A stretch of 9,982 nt of DNA. Origin: JAFDVN01 sp035758545. Its GTDB lineage: Bacteria > Acidobacteriota > Holophagae > Holophagales > Holophagaceae. Location: NCBI GenBank assembly GCA_035758545.1, contig DASTWQ010000120.1, positions 1 to 9,982 on the forward strand, in the 5' to 3' direction. Of this stretch, positions 1-6,482 are shown piece after piece. Each line of letters begins with the position of its first letter. The first letter of the stretch is position 1. Both the position numbers and the translations under genes were made by a program. The notes under the pieces are model-generated. The model was not told where the DNA came from. It searched no databases and saw only the letters and a program-made list of their open reading frames with translations.

Positions 1-921
1 CTCGAGGGCCTCCGCACGGGCCTCACGACCTTCCTGGGCCTGCGCTTCCAGCTGGAGCCTGGCCTCGTCGAGGGCGTCGTCCTCGGCGCGCCCTTCGACG
101 GCGGCGTCCTCAACCGCCCCGGCGCCCGGCTCGGGCCCTGGGCCCTGCGGGCCGCGAGCCTGGGCCTGGGCCGCCAGGCCCTGCCCCTGCGGCTCCAGGG
201 CGAGGCCGAGACGGCGGAGGGCTGGAATCCCGCGGGCTGGGTGGACGGCGGCAACGCGCCCACGCGGCCCTTCGACATCGACGAAGCCCTGCAGGCGGTG
301 GAGGGCACCGTCGCCGCCTGGACCGCCTGCGGCGCGCGGTCGCTGATGCTGGGCGGCGACCACCTCATGACCCTCGGCGCCCTGCGCGCCCACGCCCGCC
401 GCCACGGCGCCCTCGGCCTCCTCCACGTGGATGCCCATCCCGACGCCGCGGACGGCGCGGTCTGGGGCACGGCCCATCACCACGGCACCTGGCTCCGCAC
501 GGCCATCGAGGAGGGTCTGGTGGATCCTCAGCGCACGGTGCAGCTGGGCCTGCGCGCCCCGCGCCACGACGACGGCGAGCTGGCCTGGCTGAAGCGCCAC
601 GGCGTGCGGGCCTGGACCCCCTGGGACCTGCGGGATCCGCACCTCGCCGCCCAGCTCCGGGGCGACCTGGCCCGGGTGGGCCGCGGCGCGGCCTACGTGA
701 GCCTGGACCTGGACGCCCTCGATCCCGCCGAGGCCCCCGCCGTCGCCGAGCCCGTGCCCGCGGGCCTCGCCGCCTCGGAACTGCTGCCCCTCCTGCGCCT
801 CGTCCACCGCTGGGACGAGCCCTGGGTCGGCGCGGACCTCATGGAGCTGGCGCCCACCCTGCCTGGCGCGGACACCACCGCGCGGCTTGCCGCGCACCTC
901 GCGCTGCACCTCCTGGGCTGA
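1..921 (+). CDS. Ureohydrolase (agmatinase/arginase family), 5' end outside window
   Basis: The frame is open from base 1, and no ATG, GTG or TTG codon occurs in it before 241, so the start lies upstream of the window; 306 residues are visible, about the usual agmatinase length. Visible residues 29-50 carry the family's N-terminal signature (GAPFDGG, then NRPGARLGP). The binuclear Mn site is complete: GGDH at 118-121, DAHPD at 144-148 and SLDLDALDP at 234-242. HGT at 161-163 matches the agmatinase HGT motif, and E282 sits where the family has its late conserved Glu. The enzyme should hydrolyse a guanidino compound to urea and an amine in the cytoplasm. The loop after the DxD motif reads APAVAEPVPAGL rather than the usual APGTGTPEPGG type, so the substrate (agmatine, guanidinobutyrate, formimidoylglutamate or other) is uncertain. 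The family call is firm; the exact substrate is not. Confidence 0.9.
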   Translation, partial: LEGLRTGLTTFLGLRFQLEPGLVEGVVLGAPFDGGVLNRPGARLGPWALRAASLGLGRQALPLRLQGEAETAEGWNPAGWVDGGNAPTRPFDIDEALQAVEGTVAAWTACGARSLMLGGDHLMTLGALRAHARRHGALGLLHVDAHPDAADGAVWGTAHHHGTWLRTAIEEGLVDPQRTVQLGLRAPRHDDGELAWLKRHGVRAWTPWDLRDPHLAAQLRGDLARVGRGAAYVSLDLDALDPAEAPAVAEPVPAGLAASELLPLLRLVHRWDEPWVGADLMELAPTLPGADTTARLAAHLALHLLG

Positions 922-998
922 GGGCGATCCCTGAAGCAGACGCCGAGATGTTGCAGCGTCCTCACGGGGCTTTCATGGCCGGCGCCGATCCTGGGTGC

Positions 999-1004
999 AG
1001 GAGG
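999..1004 (+). promoter_or_regulatory. Shine-Dalgarno AGGAGG fixing the start at 1011
   Basis: A perfect AGGAGG lies 6 nt before ATG 1011. The in-frame ATG at 948 has no comparable ribosome binding site, so the shorter protein is preferred. Confidence 0.75.
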
Positions 1005-1010
1005 TTTCCC

Positions 1011-1493
1011 ATGGTCAGTGCCGCGCTCCAGATCCTTCAGCGCCACACGCCCGGCGCGCTCCGCTGGTCGGAGCTCCGCGTGGGGCTCGCCCTCGGCTTC
1101 CTCAGTGTCCTGGAACTCCAGGCCTGGCTCCGGGTCCGCGGCGTGGCGGGTCCCTCCGAAGCGAAACTGCTCGCCCTGCCGCCGGTGGATGACGGCGCCT
1201 TCGAGGGGGCCCTGCGGGAGGCCTGCCTCGAGCGGGAGGGCCGCGTGGCCTTCCCCGGCGACGCCGCCTGGCAGCAGGCCCAGGACCGTTGGCGCCTCGC
1301 CTGGCTGCGGGAGCTGCTGAGCCAGGACCACACCCCCACCACCCTCGGCCGCGCCGTGGAGGCCCTCTTCGATCAGCTCGGCTGCCCCGAGGACATGCTC
1401 AGCTTCCTGCGCCCCGAGCCCCAGTGGCGCAAGCTTCCGCCCCGCGTGGATCCCCACGCCGCGGCGGCCTTCCTGGGGCGGATGACCGCCTGA
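1011..1493 (+). CDS. DUF2247-like protein of unknown function
   Basis: This is a 160-aa soluble protein without signal peptide or membrane segment. Two stretches resemble DUF2247 proteins as I remember them. Residues 17-36 (LRWSELRVGLALGFLSVLEL) match the N-terminal 'tW-ei--G---g-ls---' pattern. Residues 115-134 (AVEALFDQLGCPEDMLSFLR) match the conserved C-terminal block of that family, in which an aromatic/acidic stretch and a Pro-Glu precede 'SF+R'. The Trp-rich helix at 87-99 (WQQAQDRWRLAWL) also fits. Function is unknown; family members occur in variable gene neighbourhoods, some beside polymorphic toxins, which would allow an immunity role, but nothing here proves that. The gene lies 89 nt after the ureohydrolase and 69 nt before the Sel1 gene, and has ordinary high-GC codon use, unlike the latter. 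An in-frame ATG at 948 would add 21 residues. Confidence 0.6.
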   Translation: MVSAALQILQRHTPGALRWSELRVGLALGFLSVLELQAWLRVRGVAGPSEAKLLALPPVDDGAFEGALREACLEREGRVAFPGDAAWQQAQDRWRLAWLRELLSQDHTPTTLGRAVEALFDQLGCPEDMLSFLRPEPQWRKLPPRVDPHAAAAFLGRMTA

Positions 1494-1499
1494 TTCACC

Positions 1500-1535
1500 G
1501 CGAAGGCACTAAGGGCGCAAGGACCAACGAGGATT
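1500..1535 (+). repeat. Degenerate 9-bp tandem repeat (about 4 units)
   Basis: Four consecutive 9-mers share an A-(A/G)-G-G core: GCGAAGGCA, CTAAGGGCG, CAAGGACCA, ACGAGGATT. The block starts 7 nt after the stop codon at 1491-1493. It resembles the 'caccgcgaaggcgcgaagg' type of short periodic repeat often seen dispersed between genes in GC-rich genomes. Its function is unknown. Confidence 0.5.
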
Positions 1536-1562
1536 GCGGCAAGCTAGGGCAGGAGAGCCCTC

Positions 1563-2552
1563 ATGCGAAGTCACCTCGGAAGGTTCAATACACCTGCCGC
1601 TCTGTTTTTGATCTCAGGCAGTGCAGCTTCCACGGCGATGGCGCAGGAATTCCTTGTCCAAATCCCGCCAGAGATCGCACTAAAGCCGCACGACAAGAGC
1701 ACCTTCATTCCTGTCGTGTATGCCGCTGGCATTTTCAATGCTCCCGGAGAGGAGAATCGCCCGAAACGGAAGTATCAGGACCTCAACCTCTCCGCCCTTG
1801 AAGGCTTGGCGCGAAAAAGTGATGAAGATGCCAGATACGAATTGGGTATCCGGTACTTCCTCGGAAACGGTGTAGAGAAGAGTCAAGAGCGCGCCTTTTC
1901 CTACTGGATCCAGGCCGCAAAGGACGGCCACCTCGAGTCCGAAAACGAAGTAGGGGTTTGCTTCGCGAAGGGTGAGGGTACTGAAAAGGACATGGCTCAA
2001 GCAGTGGCTTGGTATTCCAAGGCCGCGAATGAAGGATCCGGCCGTGCTGCTGATTCAATGGGTGTTCGTTACCTGTACGGCCGCGATCTTCCTCAGGATC
2101 CAGTAAAGGCATTCCATTGGTTCCAACGCGGTGCTGCGCTCGGCAATAACGAGGCTATTCACGCATTGGCCACTTGCTACTTCCGCGGTATCGGAACTGG
2201 GAAGGATGTCACGAAAGCCTTTGAGACCTTAGCCGACGGCGCAAGAATGGGCGACAAGCAATTGATGCTTACGCTTGGGTGCGCCTTTCTGAATGGATGG
2301 ACCATCCCTGATGGAAGTCCATTCCCGAAGGACGACCATAAGGCTTTCGAATGGATGACGAAGGCAGCTAAGGCAGGCAGCACATACGCCATGTTCGTGC
2401 TTGGGGGCCTCTACTTTGAGGGCCGCGGCACAACGAAGGACATCAAAGCTGGCATCGATTGGTTTGAGCGTTCCGCGAAACTCGGAAACGAGCTCTCACA
2501 ATCCGTCATTGGAAAAATTGACCCGAATGTATTGAAGCAATACGGATATTAG
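1563..2552 (+). CDS. Secreted Sel1-like repeat protein
   Basis: This 329-aa protein begins with a Sec-type signal peptide: basic start (MRSHLGR), hydrophobic core around 11-19 and a probable AMA|Q cleavage after residue 27. Residues 28-86 match nothing I recognise. Residues 87-308 form about six Sel1 repeats of roughly 36 residues (87-122, 123-158, 159-194, 195-230, 231-272 with a Pro/Asp insertion, 273-308), each with the LG-YF-G-G--KD--KA--W--KAA--G pattern. Sel1 repeats are alpha/alpha solenoids that act as protein-binding scaffolds; the ligand cannot be told. ATG 1563 is preceded by AGGAG at 1551-1555 with 7-nt spacing. Base composition differs strongly from the neighbours: 29/60 G+C in 1801-1860 and 32/60 in 2281-2340, against 47/60 in 7681-7740, with many A/T-ending codons. 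This points to horizontal acquisition. The gene meets the convergent PLP-enzyme gene after 6 bp, without visible terminator. Confidence 0.88.
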   Translation: MRSHLGRFNTPAALFLISGSAASTAMAQEFLVQIPPEIALKPHDKSTFIPVVYAAGIFNAPGEENRPKRKYQDLNLSALEGLARKSDEDARYELGIRYFLGNGVEKSQERAFSYWIQAAKDGHLESENEVGVCFAKGEGTEKDMAQAVAWYSKAANEGSGRAADSMGVRYLYGRDLPQDPVKAFHWFQRGAALGNNEAIHALATCYFRGIGTGKDVTKAFETLADGARMGDKQLMLTLGCAFLNGWTIPDGSPFPKDDHKAFEWMTKAAKAGSTYAMFVLGGLYFEGRGTTKDIKAGIDWFERSAKLGNELSQSVIGKIDPNVLKQYGY

Positions 2553-2558
2553 ACCTTC

Positions 2559-3716
2559 TCACGCCTTCAGCGCCTGCTCCAGGTCCGCGAGCAGGTCCTC
2601 CACGGCTTCCACGCCCACGCTCAGGCGCAGGAGGCTGTCGGTGAGGCCGAGCTTGGCGCGGTCCGCGGGGGGGACGGAGCCGTGGGTCATGGAGACCGGG
2701 TGGCAGACGAGGCTCTCCACGCCGCCCAGGGATTCGGCCAGGGCGAAGATTTTGAAGGACTCGGCCATGCGGCGGGTCTTCTCGGCGTCGCCGGTGTCGA
2801 AGCTGACGATGCCGCTGAAGCCCTTCATCTGGCGCTTGGCGAGTTCGTGCTGGGGGTGCGATTCGAGGCCCGGGTAGTAGACGGCCTTCAGGTCCTTCCG
2901 GGCCTCCAGCCAGCGGGCGATCGTGAGGGCGCTCTCGTTGTGGCGGGCCATGCGCAGGTGCAGGGTCTTGGTGCCCCGCAGGATGAGCCAGCTCTCCATG
3001 GGCGAGAGGATGGCCCCGGCGGCGTTCTGGAGGAAGGCCAGCCGCGCCGCGAGGTCCTCCGAGTTCGTCACCACGACGCCGCCGATGGAGTCGCTGTGGC
3101 CGTTCAGGTACTTGGTGGTGCTGTGGAAGACCAGGTCCGCGCCCAGGCTCAGGGGCCGCTGGTTGAAGGGCGTGGCGAAGGTGTTGTCCACGGCGAGGAT
3201 CGCCTGGGGCGCCGCGGCCTTCACGGTCTTGGCGACCTCGGCAATGTCCGAGAGGCCGAGCATCGGATTGGTGGGGGTCTCGAGCATGACCAGCTTCGTC
3301 TTGGGCGTGAGAGCGGCCTTCAGGGCGGCGAGGTCGCTGGTGTCCACCTGGGTGTAGGTCAGGCCGAAGCGGGCCATGACCTTGTCCACCAGGCGGAAGG
3401 TGCCGCCGTAGACGTTGTGGCCCAGCACCAGGTGGTCGCCGCCGTCCAGCAGCTCCAGGATGGCCTGGGTGGCCGCGAGGCCCGACGCGAAGGCGATGCC
3501 GTGGGCCGCGCCCTCCAGAGCCGCGAGGTTGGCCTGCACCGCGTCCCGGGTGGGGTTGCGGGTGCGGGCGTACTCGTAGCCCTTGTGCTTGCCGAGCCCC
3601 TCCTGCAGGTAGGTGCTCGTGAAGTAGACCGGGGTCATCACGGCGCCGGAGAGCGGATCCGGCTGCTGGCCCGCATGGATGCAGAGGGTGTCGAAATGCT
3701 GGGAATCGGCTGCCAT
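2559..3716 (-). CDS. Trans-sulfuration PLP enzyme (cystathionine gamma-synthase / beta-lyase family)
   Basis: This is a 385-aa cytoplasmic enzyme of the Cys/Met-metabolism PLP family (fold type I). YEYARTRNPT at 48-57 supplies the Tyr/Arg that contact the PLP phosphate of the partner subunit. ASGLAAT at 77-83 binds phosphate, D177 in VDNTF pairs with the pyridine nitrogen, and K202 in HSTTKYLNGHSD forms the Schiff base. ESLGGVESL at 328-336 and the following MTHGSVP are typical of cystathionine gamma-synthase, gamma-lyase and beta-lyase. The length fits these; O-acetylhomoserine sulfhydrylases are usually longer, around 430 aa. The likely role is methionine biosynthesis or cysteine/methionine interconversion, but the reaction cannot be settled from motifs. 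Start at ATG 3716 is chosen because GGAG (complement of 3724-3727) lies 7 nt upstream and the N-terminus aligns with the family; a longer frame to 3860 would run into the divergent gene. Confidence 0.92.
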   Translation of the reverse strand: MAADSQHFDTLCIHAGQQPDPLSGAVMTPVYFTSTYLQEGLGKHKGYEYARTRNPTRDAVQANLAALEGAAHGIAFASGLAATQAILELLDGGDHLVLGHNVYGGTFRLVDKVMARFGLTYTQVDTSDLAALKAALTPKTKLVMLETPTNPMLGLSDIAEVAKTVKAAAPQAILAVDNTFATPFNQRPLSLGADLVFHSTTKYLNGHSDSIGGVVVTNSEDLAARLAFLQNAAGAILSPMESWLILRGTKTLHLRMARHNESALTIARWLEARKDLKAVYYPGLESHPQHELAKRQMKGFSGIVSFDTGDAEKTRRMAESFKIFALAESLGGVESLVCHPVSMTHGSVPPADRAKLGLTDSLLRLSVGVEAVEDLLADLEQALKA

Positions 3717-3754
3717 GATCGGTCTCCGGTCCTTCAGTCTGCGAGGGTGACCCC

Positions 3755-4201
3755 ATGAAGAGAAGCGCGACCGTGTTCCTGGCCACCGCCGCCCTCCTGG
3801 CGGGCCTGGGCTGCCGCTCCAAGGCCGATCCCGTCCAGGAGATCCGTGACACTCTGTCAAAGGCCGTGGCCGCCGTGGAGGCGGGCGACGCCGCCGGGGC
3901 CACGGCCATCCTCGATGACCGCTACCAGGGCCCCGAGGGCCTGGACAAGGCCGGCACCCGCTTCCTGCTGATGCAGATCCTCAAGCAGGGCAAGGTCTCG
4001 GTGCGGATCCTGAGCCAGGACGTGGGCCTCAACGGGGCCGACGCCTTCGAGAAGGTCCAGGTCCTCGCCACCCAGCAGGGCACGGGGATCCTGCCGGACG
4101 CCTCCCGGAAGGTCTACATCCTCCACTGGGTGAAGCGGGGCTCCGACTGGAAGGTGGCGGACCTCCAGGACTTCACCGCCGGGGCCGAGCCCGCCAGGTA
4201 G
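3755..4201 (+). CDS. Small putative lipoprotein, NTF2-like tail
   Basis: This 148-aa protein starts with Lys-Arg and a hydrophobic core (residues 5-19) ending in GLG-C20, which suggests a lipoprotein. The lipobox is imperfect because position -3 is Gly instead of Leu; a second Leu sits at -2. The mature part has an amphipathic helix (26-55), a charged middle, and a C-terminal beta-type ending with 'YILHWVKRGSDWKVADLQD' at 121-139, the closing strand pattern common in NTF2-like/DUF4878-type lipoproteins. No catalytic motif is visible, so function is unknown. The start has GAGGG at 3743-3747, 7 nt ahead. Its ATG lies 38 bp from the ATG of the divergent PLP-enzyme gene, so the two promoters must overlap each other or the opposite coding starts. 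It converges on the kinase gene with a 12-bp gap. Confidence 0.75.
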   Translation: MKRSATVFLATAALLAGLGCRSKADPVQEIRDTLSKAVAAVEAGDAAGATAILDDRYQGPEGLDKAGTRFLLMQILKQGKVSVRILSQDVGLNGADAFEKVQVLATQQGTGILPDASRKVYILHWVKRGSDWKVADLQDFTAGAEPAR

Positions 4202-4213
4202 GCCCTCGCAGGC

Positions 4214-5740
4214 TCAGCGCCGTCGCCAGCGCCGGGTCCGCTCCTGGCCGGCGTAGGCGGCCTTCAGGCGCTCCAGGGCCGCGTCCGGCAAGGTCGGGTT
4301 CCGCTTCTGCTCCTGCAGGAAGAAGGCGAAGCGCGGGGTGAAGCGCAGGGCCTGGGGGTCGATGCCCGCCGCCTGCGCGTTGTCCCAGGCCGTCACGAAG
4401 CCCGCGCCCTCCCCGGCCTTGGCCAGAGCCACCAGATCCAGGGCCCGCAGGTGCGGGTTCCCCGGCTCCTGGGCGATGAGCCGCGCGAGGTCCCGGTGGG
4501 CCTGGGCCGGATCAGACTCCACTTCCCGGGTGGCCGTGGCCAGATCCGCAGGGGGCGGCTCCGGCGGGAGGGCCGGCCGGAGGGGCTTCTGCGCAGGCTT
4601 CTCGGCAGGCTTCTCGGCAGGCTTCTCAACGGGCTTCTCAACGGGCTTCGGAGCCGGCCTGGGAGCGGGATTTGGCGAGACGGCGGAGGCGGGGGCGGTC
4701 GCCGGAGGGGGCGCCGCCGCCGTCGGAGCCTGCGGGAGCGGGGCCGGGACTGGAGCCGGTGCCGCGGGACGCTTCGCCAGCCGCTGGCGCCAGACGACCG
4801 CGCCGCCCCCCAGGGCCAGCAGCAGGCCCCCGGCGGCGAGCCAGGCCCCGGCGGTCCGGCGCGCCGGCGGAGCTGGCTCCGGCCGCCGCGTCGCCACGGT
4901 GGGGGTGCCCTCCCCGGGCCAGGCCGGATCCTTCGCCGCGCGGAGGGCCGCGGCCGCGGCGTCGCCCTCGGGATAGCGGCGCTCCGGATCCTTGTCCAGG
5001 AGGCGGGCCAGCACCCCGCGGAGGGCCGGGCTCGCGCCCGCCAGGGCCGAGGCCGGCAGCGGCGCCGGGGGCTCGTGGACGAGGCGGTAGAGGATCGTCG
5101 CCGTGGTGTCCCCGGCGAAGGGCAGCTGGCCCGTGAGTCCCTGGTAGAGCATCACGCCCACGGCGAAGAGGTCCGCCCGGCCGTCCGCCTGGCCGGTGCG
5201 CACATACTCCGGCGCCAGGTAGGCCACGGTGCCCAGGAGGATGCCGGCGCTGGTCATCGTGGATTCCGAGAGCCGCGCGATGCCGAAGTCCATGAGCTTG
5301 GCCTGGAGGCGGCCGGATTCCCGGCCCACGCGGATGTTGGCGGGCTTCACGTCCCGGTGCAGGACCCCTTTTCGGTGGGCGTAGGCCAGGGCCTCGGCCA
5401 CCTGGGCCAGCACCTCCAGCAGCTCGGCCGTGGAGAGCGCGCGCGCCGCCAACAGGGCCTGGAGATCGTCCCCCTCCACGTACTCCATGGCCAGGTAGAG
5501 GACGCCCTGGTCCTCCCCGAACTCGTGGATGGTGACGATGCCGGGGTGGTTCAGGGTGCCGGCGGCCCGGGCCTCCCGGGCGAAGCGCTCCTTGGCGCCC
5601 TCGCCCGCGGTGGAGCTGGCCAGGATCGTCTTCACCGCCAGGGTCCGCCCGATGGCCGGGTCCTTGGCCAGGAACACCTCGCCCATGGCGCCCTGGCCGA
5701 GGGATCCGAGGAGGTCGTACTTGCCGAGGCGGCTGAGCAT
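4214..5740 (-). CDS. Transmembrane Hanks-type Ser/Thr protein kinase (PknB-like)
   Basis: This 508-aa protein has an N-terminal eukaryotic-like kinase domain at about 8-268. The Gly-rich loop is LGQGAMGEV (14-22), the ATP-binding Lys is K37 and the helix-C Glu is E56. The catalytic loop is HRDVKPAN (128-135), followed by DFG at 151-153 and APE at 176-178; all key catalytic residues are present. The activation segment carries S158, S160, T161, T163, S164 and T171 as possible autophosphorylation sites. A single membrane segment (about 298-317) follows, then a Pro/Ala-rich region with KPVEKP/KPAEKP repeats (364-386) and an alpha-helical, TPR-like tail (400-500) outside the membrane that may sense ligand or protein. 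AAGG lies 7 nt before the ATG. The gene starts 32 nt after the stop of the TetR gene on the same strand, so they are probably co-transcribed. Substrates are unknown. Confidence 0.93.
   Translation of the reverse strand: MLSRLGKYDLLGSLGQGAMGEVFLAKDPAIGRTLAVKTILASSTAGEGAKERFAREARAAGTLNHPGIVTIHEFGEDQGVLYLAMEYVEGDDLQALLAARALSTAELLEVLAQVAEALAYAHRKGVLHRDVKPANIRVGRESGRLQAKLMDFGIARLSESTMTSAGILLGTVAYLAPEYVRTGQADGRADLFAVGVMLYQGLTGQLPFAGDTTATILYRLVHEPPAPLPASALAGASPALRGVLARLLDKDPERRYPEGDAAAAALRAAKDPAWPGEGTPTVATRRPEPAPPARRTAGAWLAAGGLLLALGGGAVVWRQRLAKRPAAPAPVPAPLPQAPTAAAPPPATAPASAVSPNPAPRPAPKPVEKPVEKPAEKPAEKPAQKPLRPALPPEPPPADLATATREVESDPAQAHRDLARLIAQEPGNPHLRALDLVALAKAGEGAGFVTAWDNAQAAGIDPQALRFTPRFAFFLQEQKRNPTLPDAALERLKAAYAGQERTRRWRRR
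4584..4655 (-). repeat. 12-bp tandem repeat inside the kinase gene
   Basis: On the + strand six consecutive 12-bp units begin GGCTTC(T/G), with two identical copies ending CGGCA and two ending CAACG. On the coding strand they give a four-residue repeat, K-P-(V/A)-(E/Q), in the extracytoplasmic stalk. The repeat keeps frame, so copy-number change would lengthen or shorten the stalk without breaking the gene. Confidence 0.85.
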
Positions 5741-5772
5741 GAGGGGACCTTGCCTCCCTGGATGGAGCCGGA

Positions 5773-6393
5773 TCAGGCCGGCGGGGTTGAGGGCTCCGGG
5801 GCAGGATCATCCGGAAGCAGGGCATCCACAAGGTCGCGCACGAAGGCGCTGAGGTCCGTCACCCGGGCCACCGCTTCCGGCATGGCCCGCTGGAGCTGGA
5901 AGTAGCCCGCGTAGGCCGCGTAGAGCGCCAGGGCCTTCCGCCGGGCCTCCTCCTCGGGGAGGCCCAGGGCCGTGAGGGACCGGATGCCCAGGGCGAGGCG
6001 CTGCTCCGAGGCCCGGGCCAGGTAGGGATTCACCCGCGGATCCTCGCTGCTGGCGGAGAGAGCCGCGAAGAGCCGGCCGTTCTCCTGGTCCTCGAAGGCC
6101 GCGAACATGATCACCCGCAGGCGCTTCCGGGAGTCCGCGATGCCCTCGTAGCGGATGACGACGTCCCGGCCCTGATCCGCCTCCCAGGCCGCCAGCGCGG
6201 CCTGGATGAGCGCATCGCGGTTGGCGAAATGCCAGTAGAAGCTCCCCTTGGTGACCCCGAGCTCCCGGGCGAGGGGCTCCACGGCGACCGCGGCCACGCC
6301 CTCCCGGGCGATGAGGCGCAGCGCCGCCCGGACCCAGTCCTGGGCCGAGAGGGCGGGGGCCGGGCCCGCGGACCGCTTGGGAGATTGACTCAC
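5773..6393 (-). CDS. TetR/AcrR-family transcriptional regulator
   Basis: This 206-aa protein has a TetR N-terminal helix-turn-helix: VEPLARELGVTKGSFYWHF at 38-56 is the classical recognition-helix signature, preceded by the helix LRLIAREGVAAVAV. The C-terminal two-thirds is an all-helical ligand-binding/dimerisation domain ending in a disordered Pro-rich tail (196-206). The start codon is GTG (complement of 6391-6393) with AAGG 7 nt upstream. The gene is divergent from a membrane lipid desaturase; the 89-bp gap between them contains two palindromes of the kind TetR dimers bind. By analogy with DesT and FabR, which are TetR repressors of desaturase or fatty-acid genes, I infer that it controls the desaturase and possibly itself in response to a lipid or acyl ligand. 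Autoregulation would also place the downstream kinase gene under its control. The ligand is unknown. Confidence 0.92.
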   Translation of the reverse strand: MSQSPKRSAGPAPALSAQDWVRAALRLIAREGVAAVAVEPLARELGVTKGSFYWHFANRDALIQAALAAWEADQGRDVVIRYEGIADSRKRLRVIMFAAFEDQENGRLFAALSASSEDPRVNPYLARASEQRLALGIRSLTALGLPEEEARRKALALYAAYAGYFQLQRAMPEAVARVTDLSAFVRDLVDALLPDDPAPEPSTPPA

Positions 6394-6402
6394 GGTAGCG
6401 CC

Positions 6403-6430
6403 TTGACGATGTCTGCCCCGAGCCTACCAT
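6403..6430 (+). promoter_or_regulatory. Probable promoter of the lipid desaturase gene
   Basis: TTGACG (6403-6408) matches the -35 consensus at five of six positions. TACCAT (6425-6430) matches the -10 consensus at four of six, with a 16-bp spacer. Transcription would start near 6437, inside the first palindrome, so a bound TetR dimer would block polymerase. Confidence 0.5.
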
Positions 6431-6444
6431 ACGGAACCGTATCC
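6427..6444. promoter_or_regulatory. Operator-like palindrome 1 (probable TetR site)
   Basis: ATACGG-AA-CCGTAT is a perfect 6-bp inverted repeat (6429-6442) inside CCATACGGAACCGTATCC. It overlaps the proposed -10 box and start point. It shares the half-site ATACG/CGTAT with the second palindrome. Confidence 0.7.
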
Positions 6445-6448
6445 CCAA

Positions 6449-6466
6449 CCATACGATGCCGTATGG
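6449..6466. promoter_or_regulatory. Operator-like palindrome 2 (probable TetR site)
   Basis: CCATACG-ATGC-CGTATGG is a perfect 7-bp inverted repeat. Its centre is 22 bp from that of palindrome 1, about two helical turns, so two dimers would sit on the same DNA face. It lies 17-34 nt before the desaturase start codon. Confidence 0.7.
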
Positions 6467-6482
6467 ATCTCCCGGAGCCCCC

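Noticed and set aside
3717..3860. Longer start for the PLP enzyme at 3860
   Set aside because: The extra 48 residues are not family-like and overlap the divergent lipoprotein coding region; ATG 3716 has a ribosome binding site and a typical N-terminus.
2506..3909. Long minus-strand frame in a second register across the PLP-enzyme gene
   Set aside because: It reads as Pro/Gly/Arg-rich low-complexity sequence with no family motifs, while the other register holds every PLP-enzyme motif. Long empty frames are expected in DNA this GC-rich.
4451..5905. A 484-codon + strand frame opposite the kinase gene
   Set aside because: Gly/Arg/Leu-rich translation with no domain; it is antisense to a kinase with all catalytic motifs intact.
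6456..6482. ATG 6456 as the desaturase start
   Set aside because: It lies inside palindrome 2 with no Shine-Dalgarno; ATG 6483 has GGAG at 5-nt spacing.
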